Shown here piece by piece: positions 43,789 to 54,704 of a DNA stretch of 64,000 bases. Below the pieces are notes generated by a model. That model saw only the letters and a program-made list of their open reading frames with translations. It searched no databases and was not told the DNA's origin. The position numbers were made by a program, and so were the translations under genes. Origin of the DNA: Umezawaea endophytica (lineage in GTDB: Bacteria; Actinomycetota; Actinomycetes; Mycobacteriales; Pseudonocardiaceae); NCBI RefSeq assembly GCF_025061645.1, contig NZ_JANYMP010000002.1, forward strand, positions 124,001-188,000. The letters are read 5' to 3'. Numbering within the stretch: position 1 is the first letter of the stretch; each line of letters starts with the position of its first letter.

Positions 43789-44389
43789 GGCGGGACGCCA
43801 CGCCCTGCCACACCACGGTCATCACGTAGTCGGTCGCGAGCGTGGGCCCCACCTCGGGCCTGCGCTCGCACCACAGCGCGAGCCGTTCGCACGACCCGAC
43901 GACGATCTCCGCGAACGCCTCCGCCTCCAGCGGTTCGAGGCTGGGGGAGAACCCGGCGATCACCGCGCTGATCAGCGCCGTCTGCTGGGTCCGGATGCCC
44001 TCGATCTCCTCCTCGGCGGACGGCACGCTGATCGCCGCCTCCTGCCGCAGCAGCGCCCACGACCGGCTGTGGTCGACGATGAACTCGAAGAACGCCAGCA
44101 AACCCCTGCGCAGCAGGTCTTCCGGACCCTCCGCGCCGACGATCGCCGTCTCGGTCTTCGTCCGCAGCTCGGTCCGCGCCCGCTGGATGCACCCGATGAG
44201 CAGGCCCTCCTTGGAGCCGAAGTACTCGTAGAGCATCGGCTTGGAGACGCCGACGCGCTCGGCGATCTCGTCCATGGACGTCGCCAGGTAGCCCTGCTCG
44301 GCGAAGACCACCTCGGCCACGTCGAGCATCTGGGCCTTGCGCTCCGCCTTGGGCATGCGACGGCGGGGCACCGGCTGGGTGCTGGTCAC
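43778..44389 (-). CDS. TetR family transcriptional regulator (monooxygenase-linked)
   Basis: TetR-type regulator of 203 residues with a helix-turn-helix at about 36-62 (YLATSMDEIAERVGVSKPMLYEYFGSKEGLL). It is divergent from a Baeyer-Villiger monooxygenase gene, with two AGTAAC(T/C)TACT repeats in the 82-base gap, and probably represses it. GTG 44389. Confidence 0.93.
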   Translation of the reverse strand: MTSTQPVPRRRMPKAERKAQMLDVAEVVFAEQGYLATSMDEIAERVGVSKPMLYEYFGSKEGLLIGCIQRARTELRTKTETAIVGAEGPEDLLRRGLLAFFEFIVDHSRSWALLRQEAAISVPSAEEEIEGIRTQQTALISAVIAGFSPSLEPLEAEAFAEIVVGSCERLALWCERRPEVGPTLATDYVMTVVWQGVASRLTA

Positions 44390-44409
44390 GGTCGAAGGGT
44401 ACTACCGCG

Positions 44410-44434
44410 AGTAACTTACTTCGAGTAACCTACT
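44410..44434. promoter_or_regulatory. Two operator repeats upstream of the BVMO gene
   Basis: AGTAACTTACT (44410-44420) is a near-perfect 11-bp palindrome, repeated as AGTAACCTACT at 44424-44434, 14 bp further. A third partial copy (GAGTACTTAG) follows at 44438-44447. Probable binding sites of the adjacent TetR regulator. Confidence 0.7.
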
Positions 44435-44471
44435 GGCGAGTACTTAGCCGGACGGCGGAGGTTGCGCACTG

Positions 44472-45953
44472 ATGGGCACGCACCGGGACACCGAAGTAGT
44501 GGTCGTGGGCACCGGATTCTCGGGGCTGGGCATGGCGATCGAACTCAAGCGCACGGGCAGGCACGACTTCGTCGTCCTGGAGAAGGCGTCCGACCTCGGC
44601 GGCACCTGGCGCGACAACCGGTACCCCGGCTGCGCGTGCGACGTGCAGTCCCACATGTACTCGTACTCCTTCGAGCTGAACCCGAACTGGTCGCGCGCCT
44701 TCGCCGAGCAGCCGGAGATCTGGGCCTACCTCCAAGGCGTGGCGGACAAGTACGACCTGCGGCGGCACATCCGGTTCAACACCGAGTTCACCGGGGCGCG
44801 GTGGGACGAGGCCGCCAAGGTCTGGCACGTCTCGACCGGCACGGGCGACACGTACACGGCCAAGGCGCTGGTGATGGGCGTCGGCGCGCTGCACATCCCC
44901 AACGTGCCGGAGCTGCCCGGCGTGGAGCGGTTCCGCGGCGAGGTCTTCCACTCGGCGCGGTGGGACCACTCGTACGACCTGGCGGGCAAGAAGGTGGCCG
45001 TGGTCGGGACCGGCGCCAGCGCCATCCAGTTCGTGCCCAAGATCGCCGACCAGGTGGAGTCGCTGGCGATCTTCCAGCGGACGCCGCCGTGGATCATGCC
45101 GAAGGGCGACCGGCCCATCAGCGAGCGCGAGCACCGGGTGTTCGCGCGGGTGCCCTTCGCGCAGCGGCTGTACCGCGACCTCGTCTACTGGACGAGGGAG
45201 TCCACCGCGCTGGGGTTCGCGGTGAACCCGAGGATCATGAAGCTGGCCCAGACCATCGCCAAGCGGCACATGGCCCGGCAGGTCCCGGACCGCGCCCTGC
45301 GGGAGAAGCTGACCCCGGACTACACGATGGGGTGCAAGCGGGTGCTGATCTCGAACGACTACTACCCCGCCCTGGCGCGCCCCAACGTGGACCTGGTCAC
45401 CGACGGGATCGCCGAGGTGCGCGAGAACTCCGTCGTGGACTCCGCGGGCGTGGAGCACGAGGTGGACGCGATCATCTACGGCACGGGCTTCCACGTGATC
45501 GACGCGTTCGGGTACCTGTCGATCACCGGCAAGGACGGTCGGGACCTGGCGGGCGAGTGGAAGCAGGAGGGGATCCAGAGCCACTTCGGGATCACCGTCG
45601 CGGGCTTCCCCAACTTCTTCTTCCTGCTGGGGCCCAACACCGGGCTGGGGCACAACTCCGTGGTGTTCATGGCCGAGTCGCAGATCAAGTACGTCTCGCA
45701 GTGCCTTGGCCTGCTGGCGGACGCCGACGAGCTGGAGGTCCGGCCGGAGGTCCAGCGCCGGTTCAACGAGGAGATCCAGCGGAAGCTGAGCCGCGGGGTG
45801 TGGACCGAGGGCGGCTGCCGGAGCTGGTACCTGGACGCGCAGGGGGTGAACCGGACGATCTGGCCGGGCTTCACCTGGCGGTACTGGATGCGCACCAGGA
45901 AGGTCCGGGCGGACGACTTCGTGCTCTCGTCGAAGGCCCGCGTGCCCGTGTGA
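44472..45953 (+). CDS. Flavin-containing Baeyer-Villiger-type monooxygenase
   Basis: NADPH/FAD monooxygenase of 493 residues. FAD motif GTGFSGLGMAIEL (about 13-25), BVMO fingerprint FRGEVFHSARW (FxGxxxHxxxW) near 158-168, and second Rossmann motif VVGTGASAIQFV near 178. It inserts oxygen into ketones or related substrates. ATG 44472. It ends before a 17-bp hairpin and is controlled, by layout, by the divergent TetR gene. Confidence 0.94.
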   Translation: MGTHRDTEVVVVGTGFSGLGMAIELKRTGRHDFVVLEKASDLGGTWRDNRYPGCACDVQSHMYSYSFELNPNWSRAFAEQPEIWAYLQGVADKYDLRRHIRFNTEFTGARWDEAAKVWHVSTGTGDTYTAKALVMGVGALHIPNVPELPGVERFRGEVFHSARWDHSYDLAGKKVAVVGTGASAIQFVPKIADQVESLAIFQRTPPWIMPKGDRPISEREHRVFARVPFAQRLYRDLVYWTRESTALGFAVNPRIMKLAQTIAKRHMARQVPDRALREKLTPDYTMGCKRVLISNDYYPALARPNVDLVTDGIAEVRENSVVDSAGVEHEVDAIIYGTGFHVIDAFGYLSITGKDGRDLAGEWKQEGIQSHFGITVAGFPNFFFLLGPNTGLGHNSVVFMAESQIKYVSQCLGLLADADELEVRPEVQRRFNEEIQRKLSRGVWTEGGCRSWYLDAQGVNRTIWPGFTWRYWMRTRKVRADDFVLSSKARVPV

Positions 45954-45957
45954 GACG

Positions 45958-45996
45958 GCGGAGGGGGCGTGTCCGGTGTGGACACGCCCCCTCCGC
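45958..45996. terminator. 17-bp hairpin between convergent BVMO and gatD
   Basis: GCGGAGGGGGCGTGTCC (45958-45974) pairs perfectly with 45980-45996 around a 5-nt loop, just beyond the BVMO stop and before the gatD stop. A strong bidirectional terminator. Confidence 0.88.
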
Positions 45997-46004
45997 GCGG
46001 AAGA

Positions 46005-46727
46005 TCAGGCGTCGGCGCGCTGCCCGGCCGCCTTGGAGCGCTCCGCCCGCAGGAGCGTGACGGCGGGCAGGTCAAGCGGGGCGGGCTTGGTGCCCGTCGC
46101 CCACTCGATCAGCAGGTCGGCGATCTGCGGGTTGCGCGGCAGGACGGGCCCGTGGAGGTACGTGCACAGGATCTTGCCCTGCACCGCGCCCTCGACCTTC
46201 CCGTCGTTGCCGGTCCCCACCGTCACGTGGGCCAGCGGCTGGGCCGCCGGACCGAGTTCCGTGCGGCCCTGGTGGTTCTCGAAGCCCGTGAGGAACCCCT
46301 CGAACAACCCGTTGGCGGGCTTGGCGAGCACCTCGCCGATGGCCCGCGAGCCACCCGCGTACGAGACGGAGTCGATCAACCCGAGACCGGGGTGGGTCAC
46401 GTCGTCCGCGCGGGTGAACTTCTCGCCGAAGATCTGGATACCGGCGCACACCCCGAGCACCACGGCACCGCGAGCCGCGGCGCGCTGGAGACCGGGGTTG
46501 TCACGCAGGTGGCGCACGGCCAGCGTCTGCGCCGTGTCCTCGCCACCGCCGACGACGTAGATGTCGCAGGAGTCCGGGACGGAGTCGCCGAAGTTGACCG
46601 TCACGATCTCCGAGGAGATCCCGCGCCAGGCGAGGCGCTTGTCCAGCACCACCGCGTTGCCGAAGTCCCCGTACGTGCCCAGCAGGTCGGGCAGCACCAA
46701 CGCGATCCGAACAGCGGAGTCATTCAC
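46005..46727 (-). CDS. gatD: Lipid II isoglutaminyl synthase, glutaminase subunit
   Basis: Class I-type glutamine amidotransferase of 240 residues that feeds ammonia to MurT for amidation of D-glutamate in lipid II. The nucleophile is Cys in GVCAGIQIFG and the His is in CTYLHGPVLP; VVGGGEDTAQT starts the active region. GTG 46727 lies inside the murT 3' end (8-base overlap), so the two are co-translated. Confidence 0.95.
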   Translation of the reverse strand: MNDSAVRIALVLPDLLGTYGDFGNAVVLDKRLAWRGISSEIVTVNFGDSVPDSCDIYVVGGGEDTAQTLAVRHLRDNPGLQRAAARGAVVLGVCAGIQIFGEKFTRADDVTHPGLGLIDSVSYAGGSRAIGEVLAKPANGLFEGFLTGFENHQGRTELGPAAQPLAHVTVGTGNDGKVEGAVQGKILCTYLHGPVLPRNPQIADLLIEWATGTKPAPLDLPAVTLLRAERSKAAGQRADA

Positions 46728-47985
46728 CGGTGGACCTCGCGTTCAGGTCGCGGAACGCCGTGTAGTTCGCGATCACCTCGACCGCCCCCTTGGGGAGCGC
46801 GTCGATGGCCAGCAGCGGGTCGGGCACGATCTGGTGCTCCACCTCGGCGTAGGTCAGGCGCACGGCCAGGTCGGTGGCCCGCTCGCCGGAGGCGATGACG
46901 GTCCGACCGCGCAGCCGCTCGAACGGCACGTCCCACAGCCACGACAGGTCGCGGCCGTCGGCCTCGTTGGCGTTGATCACCAGTACCGCGGGGTGGTCGG
47001 ACTCCTTGACCACGGTCAGGGTCTCGCTCCACCCGGCCGGGTTCTTCGACAGCAGCAGCCTGGCGGTGTGCCCGCTGCGCTGGATCGTCCGGTACCGGCC
47101 CGCGACGTTGGAGACGCCCCGCAGGCGGCGGACGGCCTCCTCGATCTGCACGCCCATCGTCGCGGCGGCGGCCGTGGCCATCACCGCGTTCGCCTGGTTG
47201 AACTTGCCGGGCAGGCGGAGCTGGAGCGCGACCTTGCTGGCGTTCGGCGCGATCAGGAAGCCGTCCGTCGTCACCCAGTCCGGCTTGGGCCGGGCCAGGT
47301 CGCAGGTGCTGCACGTCCAGTGCTCGCCCTGCCAGCGGATCGGCTCGCCGCACCTCGGGCACGACGCCGAGTCGTGGTGCCAGCCGGTGCCGGTGGCGAC
47401 CCACACGACGCGGTGGGCGTCCTTGGCCGCCGACGTCACCATGATGTCGTCGCAGTTCGCGATCACCGTGCAGCCGCGCAGCCTGGAGATCACGTCGCGC
47501 AGGGAGCGCTCGATCGTGCGCACCTCGCCGACGCGGTCCAACTGGTCGCGGCTGAGGTTCAGCAGCACCACGACGTCCGGCTGGGCGGCCGCGGCGACGG
47601 CGGGGAAGTACCCCTCGTCGACCTCCAGCACCGCGTACGGCGCGTCGGGCTGCTTGCTCAACGCCGTCACGTGCCCGTCGGGCATGTTGGCGCCGCTGTG
47701 GTTGGTGGCCACCTCGCCGAGAGCGGTCACGGCGCGGCTGAGCATCATGGTGCTGGTGGTCTTGCCGTTGGTGCCGGTCACCAGTGCGACCCGCCTGCCG
47801 GACGTCAGGCGCCGGAGCGCCTGCGGATCCAGCTTCAACGCCACCCGGCCACCGATCATGCCGCCTGCGCCGAGACCCATCTTCTGGGACAGCTTCGAAC
47901 TCATGTTGCCCAAGCGCACGGCAGCCGCGGTCCGCAAAGGCAGACGGGCTGGGGAGGCTGGATCGTCATTAGCGTTGTTAGGCAA
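46720..47985 (-). CDS. murT: Lipid II isoglutaminyl synthase, MurT ligase subunit
   Basis: Mur-ligase-like subunit of 421 residues. The ATP loop is TGTNGKTTST, and a zinc ribbon lies near 205-225 (CPRC and CSTC), characteristic of MurT. The domain DUF1727 is at the C terminus. TTG 47985 was chosen because AGGAAG lies four bases upstream and the N-terminal LPNNANDDPAS reads into the homology region. Partner of GatD; together they amidate peptidoglycan precursors. Confidence 0.95.
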   Translation of the reverse strand: MPNNANDDPASPARLPLRTAAAVRLGNMSSKLSQKMGLGAGGMIGGRVALKLDPQALRRLTSGRRVALVTGTNGKTTSTMMLSRAVTALGEVATNHSGANMPDGHVTALSKQPDAPYAVLEVDEGYFPAVAAAAQPDVVVLLNLSRDQLDRVGEVRTIERSLRDVISRLRGCTVIANCDDIMVTSAAKDAHRVVWVATGTGWHHDSASCPRCGEPIRWQGEHWTCSTCDLARPKPDWVTTDGFLIAPNASKVALQLRLPGKFNQANAVMATAAAATMGVQIEEAVRRLRGVSNVAGRYRTIQRSGHTARLLLSKNPAGWSETLTVVKESDHPAVLVINANEADGRDLSWLWDVPFERLRGRTVIASGERATDLAVRLTYAEVEHQIVPDPLLAIDALPKGAVEVIANYTAFRDLNARSTGE

Positions 47986-48050
47986 GCGACTTCCTGCATT
48001 TGGAACGGGCGCGCCCCTGGTCACGGCGGCGAGTCTAGCTTGGTGCCCCG

Positions 48051-48533
48051 CTACCTCCGCGCGGTCCCGCCCAGATCGCGCAGCGCCCGGATGAGCTCGA
48101 CCGTGCTGAGCTGGCACAACTGGGCCATGTACTCCAGCGCGGGCAGATCGAGGTGCACCTGCGGGGTCTGGCCGAGCGGCAGCGTGTGCAGCCGCCCCTG
48201 CGCCCAGCGCCGCAACGGCTGGAGCTCGGGGCGCTCGTCCGCGACGATCGCGACGAGGTTCAGCGAGAGGTGTCCCGTGGGTGTGTCCCCGAACACACGT
48301 TCGTGCACGCGCGCCAGCACCTCGTGCGCCGGCACGGCCAGCGCCGCGCAGATCTCGACCAGGCGCACGACGGACACCTGGCGCGTGCCGAGCTCGTACG
48401 TCGCCAGCGTCTGGAGCGAGATCTCGCTCTGGAGCCGGCTGTTCAACTCCTTGCGGGTCCATCCGCGCTGCTTGCGAAGGCTGCGCAGCTCATCACCGAG
48501 CACGCGCTGGTACGCCGCTGTGTCGATCTGCAC
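48051..48533 (-). CDS. XRE family helix-turn-helix regulator
   Basis: DNA-binding protein of 160 residues with an N-terminal XRE helix-turn-helix (LGDELRSLRKQRGWTRKELNSRL, then LQTLATYELGTRQVSV) and a C-terminal helical region with PLRRWAQGRL. GTG 48533 was selected because GGAGG precedes it at a normal distance; an upstream GTG six bases away is closer. A 12-bp palindrome (GCCCGATCGGGC, 48629-48640) about 100 bases upstream could be its own operator. Targets are unknown. Confidence 0.87.
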   Translation of the reverse strand: MQIDTAAYQRVLGDELRSLRKQRGWTRKELNSRLQSEISLQTLATYELGTRQVSVVRLVEICAALAVPAHEVLARVHERVFGDTPTGHLSLNLVAIVADERPELQPLRRWAQGRLHTLPLGQTPQVHLDLPALEYMAQLCQLSTVELIRALRDLGGTARR

Positions 48534-48678
48534 CGTCACTTCCTCCACCTGTTCACGTGGGGTGTTCGGCCCCAACGCAGAGGAAAGGTGCAAAAAGTGG
48601 GTTGATTACGTGACTTGCCCGGTTTATCGCCCGATCGGGCTAACCGAGTAGTACTGTCAGTAGTCCTTTTGGGCTTCT
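48534..48678 (-). other. Upstream region of the XRE gene with a 12-bp palindrome
   Basis: Control region for the XRE gene. GCCCGATCGGGC at 48629-48640 is a perfect palindrome. On the minus strand CTGACA (48652-48647) is a -35-like element but has no obvious -10 partner. No small gene was found. Confidence 0.45.
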
Positions 48679-48780
48679 GGGGTTTGGGGTGGGTTGGGCG
48701 GGAGGGTGGGTTTGGGGTGGGTTTTGGGGGGCTGCTGTTGTCCGGTTGGGGTGGAATTGGGGTGGTGGGTGGGGCCTCTG
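48679..48780 (+). repeat. G-rich tract with quadruplex potential
   Basis: More than a dozen runs of three or more G on the plus strand separated by one to four bases, densest at 48679-48731 (for example GGGGTTTGGGGTGGG), continuing to 48774. A shorter run GGGTTTAGGGCAGGGGGG lies at 48939-48957. The strand asymmetry is extreme for the window. Such sequence can form G-quadruplexes on the template strand of XRE-ward transcription. Confidence 0.75.
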
Positions 48781-48809
48781 TTCCTCACCCCGCTCGCGTG
48801 ATTGTCTCG

Positions 48810-48868
48810 ATAGTCGATCTTGGTTTGTCAAGGCGGGAAAGATGCCTTGACAAACCAAGATCGACTAT
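48810..48868. repeat. 25-bp perfect inverted repeat, intergenic
   Basis: Arms 48810-48834 and 48844-48868 are perfectly complementary over 25 bp, with loop GGGAAAGAT. The arms begin ATAGTCGATCTTGG and are AT-richer than the flanks. It lies between the XRE gene and the LCP gene (both minus strand), 145 bases after the LCP stop. No T tract follows, so a simple intrinsic terminator is not certain; a dispersed hairpin repeat is an alternative. Confidence 0.85.
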
Positions 48869-49013
48869 GAGGGCGCTTCGGATCGGGGCGGCGGGGGAGG
48901 AGTGCTCGGAAGGGCCGGAGGCTCGGTGAGGCGGTGGTTGGGTTTAGGGCAGGGGGGAGCGCTCGGTTGGGCCGGTGGGCGGCTTTAGGGCGGGTTGGGG
49001 CGGTGGCTGGTGG

Positions 49014-50819
49014 TCAGTTCACGCAGCGGACGCCGTCGGCCGTGATGGGGGCCTCGCCTGAGGGCTGTTGGTGGGCGCCGTCCAGGCCGATCTGTGTGCC
49101 GCCCGCGAAGTTCTGGGCGCCCGGTCCCGAGTAGTCGGAGCCCACGAAGACCCGTACGTAGCCCGCTTGCAGGTTGTTGTCCTGCTCGGTCTCGATGCTG
49201 CCGCCCAGTGCTTTCGCGACCGCCGCGCCGCCTTCGTCGCCGCCCTTGCCGAACTTGACCACGGAGGTCTTCGTGTTCTGGTCCGCGTTGGCCGCGTCGC
49301 CGGACGTGAAGCCCTTCGCCGTCAAGGACTGGAGGACCTGGCCCGCCAGGCCCGGTACGCCGGAGGCGTTCCGGACCTCGACGGTCACGGTGCTGTTGTC
49401 GAACGGCTTGGCCGGGGTGGAGGAGGTGCCGGAGGGGTTGGGTTCCTCGGTGAGGCTCTTGACGAAGCGCTTGACCTCGGCCTCGTTGATCTCGATCGCC
49501 TGGCCGTCCTCCGGGGTTTCCAGTTCCGGGTTGCCGGTCGGGATGGTCTGGAACTCCATGGCGCCGCCGGACAGGCTCTTCATCTGGTTGGCGAAGTTCA
49601 GGATGTCCCAGTCCTGGTCCAGCACGATGGACTTGGTGACGGCGTTGATCAGGTTCTTCGTCTTCGTCTGGTCGGAGAGGACGCCAGCCGAGAGCATCTT
49701 CTTCGCCAGGCCCGCCATGAACACCTGCTGGCGGACGACCCGGTCCAGGTCGCCGCGCAGGAGGCCGTGGCGCTGCCTGACGAACGCCAGCGCGGCCTTG
49801 CCCTCGATGGTCTGCGGACCTGCGGCGAAGTCGGCGCCGGAGAAGTCGTCCTGGGTGGCCTCGGCGAGGCACACGTCGACGCCGCCGACGGCCTTGGTGA
49901 TCTCGTAGAACCCGACGAGGTTGATCTCGGCGTAGTGGTCGATGGTGACGCCGGTGAGGTCCTGGATGGTCGCGATCAGGTTCTTCGCGCCCTCCTTCTT
50001 CGACTGGACCGTGATCTGGGCCGCGTCGAGGCCGCCCTTCGCCGTCAGCTCCTCCGCCGCGTCGTTCATGCCGTAGGAGAACGCCGAGTTGATCTTGTGC
50101 CTGCCGTAGCCGTTCGCGATCTTGACGTAGGAGTCGCGCGGGAACGACATCGCGACGGCCTTCTTCCCGTCGTTCGGGATGTGCATCAGGATCAGGGTGT
50201 CCGTGTTGAGGCCGCCGTCGTCGCTGCCACCGGCCTGCAACTCGTCCAGGATCTGCTGCGGCAGCGGGTTGCCCTTGGCGTCGGTCCGGCTGTCCATGCC
50301 GACCATCAGGATGTCGATCGCGCCGTCGGCCGGCTTCTCGCCGCCCGCGCCCTCGGCGATGACGTCCGTGGTCGTCAGGTTGTCCTCGAACGACTTCAGG
50401 TTCTGCCACGCGTAGCCGGTGCCCAGCAGGACCGCGACCGACAGCATCGACAGGATGGCCTTGCCGGTGGCCGACGCGCCGCCCACCGCTCTGCGCGGGG
50501 GCGGAGGAGGGGGCGTGCGGCGGACCCGCGGGCGTTCGGGCTGGCGGGGCGGACGGGCGGGCTCGACGCGTTCCGTCGGGGCCGTGGCCGAGATCGGCTT
50601 GCGGCGCGGCTCGGCCCGCTTCACCGGTTCGTGGCGCACCGGCGGCGGGAGGGACGGCTCGCGGCGGGCAGGCGGCGGCTGGCGGCGCGCGGGATCCGGT
50701 CGGCCTGCTCTGCCCTGCGGGCGACCCGGCTGACCTGCGGCGGGACGACGTGGAGGCACGGGTCGGTCGCGGGGGTCCCCCGCGTCACCTGGCCGTGGCG
50801 GCCGCTTGTCCACACCCAT
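49014..50819 (-). CDS. LytR-CpsA-Psr (LCP) family cell-wall polymer ligase
   Basis: A 601-residue membrane enzyme attaching undecaprenyl-linked polymers to peptidoglycan. A cytoplasmic Pro/Arg-rich tail (about 1-115), one membrane helix (about 120-138), the LCP domain (about 165-400, with VGMDSRTDAKG, the NTDTLILMHIP motif, SFPRDSYVKI and VRQRHGLLRGDLDRVVRQQ) and a LytR_C domain at the C terminus (about 460-560). The long disordered tail may be phosphorylated. Divergent from glyQS, 207 bases apart. Confidence 0.95.
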   Translation of the reverse strand: MGVDKRPPRPGDAGDPRDRPVPPRRPAAGQPGRPQGRAGRPDPARRQPPPARREPSLPPPVRHEPVKRAEPRRKPISATAPTERVEPARPPRQPERPRVRRTPPPPPPRRAVGGASATGKAILSMLSVAVLLGTGYAWQNLKSFEDNLTTTDVIAEGAGGEKPADGAIDILMVGMDSRTDAKGNPLPQQILDELQAGGSDDGGLNTDTLILMHIPNDGKKAVAMSFPRDSYVKIANGYGRHKINSAFSYGMNDAAEELTAKGGLDAAQITVQSKKEGAKNLIATIQDLTGVTIDHYAEINLVGFYEITKAVGGVDVCLAEATQDDFSGADFAAGPQTIEGKAALAFVRQRHGLLRGDLDRVVRQQVFMAGLAKKMLSAGVLSDQTKTKNLINAVTKSIVLDQDWDILNFANQMKSLSGGAMEFQTIPTGNPELETPEDGQAIEINEAEVKRFVKSLTEEPNPSGTSSTPAKPFDNSTVTVEVRNASGVPGLAGQVLQSLTAKGFTSGDAANADQNTKTSVVKFGKGGDEGGAAVAKALGGSIETEQDNNLQAGYVRVFVGSDYSGPGAQNFAGGTQIGLDGAHQQPSGEAPITADGVRCVN

Positions 50820-51026
50820 CTCCTACTCGTGAGCGCTGCTCCGACGGTCGCGCGGGTACGTCACAGTAGGACGCCCGTACGGTCCGCGAGGTTGCGCAAA
50901 GGGTGACACAGGCGTGTTTCGGCCGTGGTGATACGGGTCGGTCGGGTAGCTGACCAGCGGCGTCCCCCGCGCACCGGCTTTCGTAGACTGCGACCGGCCC
51001 CACACCCCCCATCCAAGGTTGTCACC

Positions 51027-54002
<2,976 letters not shown>

Positions 54003-54009
54003 TCCACCG

Positions 54010-54046
54010 CCCCTGGTGCGCGTCACGCCGTGGCGCGCACCAGGGG
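54010..54046. terminator. Hairpin downstream of glyQS
   Basis: CCCCTGGTGCGCG (54010-54022) pairs perfectly with 54034-54046 across an 11-nt loop, immediately after the glyQS stop and before the convergent gene's stop. A bidirectional terminator. Confidence 0.85.
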
Positions 54047-54048
54047 GC

Positions 54049-54648
54049 CTACGGCAGCCAGGCCAGGGCCGCGGCGGACAGCAGCAGGCAGACGGCGAAG
54101 ATGGCGAACGCGTAGCCCCACACCGCCGTCGTGGGCTCCTTGCGCCGGTTGAACGGCTTCCACAGCGCGTACACGCCGATCGGCACCAGCACCGCTCCCA
54201 CGAGCGCGCCGAGGAAGCCGATCCGCAGGCCCGAGTAGTAGTCGTCGCTCAACGGCGGCGAGTTGACGTCGATCGGCATCGTGGCCAGCGCCAGCACGCC
54301 CCACACCCCGAGCACCCACGCCAGCTTCACCCGCGTCTTGGGCAGCAGGTCGTCGCGGAGGACCAGGTAGAACCCGACGGCGGCCACGAGCCCGCCCACG
54401 GGTAGCCAGCCCGCGATGACCGCGAGGACCGGCACCGGGCCGACGAGGTCGCTGATCGCGGGGGCGATCCAGTACCAGAACGCGGGCACCAGCCCGATGA
54501 ACGCGAAGACGCCCAGGGTGGTCCAGAGCGTCACCTTGCCCGCGGACCACGTCTGCCGCGGCTGCCGAGGTGCGTACGGGCGGGCGTTCCGCGCCTGCAC
54601 CTGCCGCCGCTGCTTGCGCCGCCTCTTCTGAGCTGCCGATTTCGCCAC
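54049..54648 (-). CDS. Multi-pass membrane protein of unknown function
   Basis: A 199-residue protein with a very basic N terminus (AKSAAQKRRRKQRRQVQARNAR) and five predicted membrane helices (about 40-60, 70-95, 108-125, 142-162 and 175-197). I recognise no family. ATG 54648 is the only start upstream of the basic segment. Convergent with glyQS and downstream of the subtilase gene, from which a strong terminator separates it. Confidence 0.8.
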   Translation of the reverse strand: MAKSAAQKRRRKQRRQVQARNARPYAPRQPRQTWSAGKVTLWTTLGVFAFIGLVPAFWYWIAPAISDLVGPVPVLAVIAGWLPVGGLVAAVGFYLVLRDDLLPKTRVKLAWVLGVWGVLALATMPIDVNSPPLSDDYYSGLRIGFLGALVGAVLVPIGVYALWKPFNRRKEPTTAVWGYAFAIFAVCLLLSAAALAWLP

Positions 54649-54663
54649 GGCCGGAGTTTACGA

Positions 54664-54691
54664 AAGGGCCCCCGGCGCACCGGGGGCCCTT
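54664..54691 (-). terminator. Intrinsic terminator of the subtilase gene
   Basis: AAGGGCCCCCGG (54664-54675) pairs perfectly with 54680-54691 around CGCA. On the minus strand, the direction of the subtilase gene, TTTCGT follows. It lies just after that gene's stop. Confidence 0.88.
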
Positions 54692-54704
54692 CGGGTGGAG
54701 CGGA

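Noticed and set aside
16981-48868. ATCGACTAT shared between the padR operator and the 25-bp repeat as evidence for PadR control of both
   Set aside because: A nine-base match in opposite relative orientation is not unexpected in 64 kb, and the arm spacings differ completely.
50820-51026. A T-box leader ahead of the glycyl-tRNA synthetase
   Set aside because: The region is too short after the likely -10 (TAGACT at 50984-50989) and lacks a recognisable T-box sequence or specifier stem.
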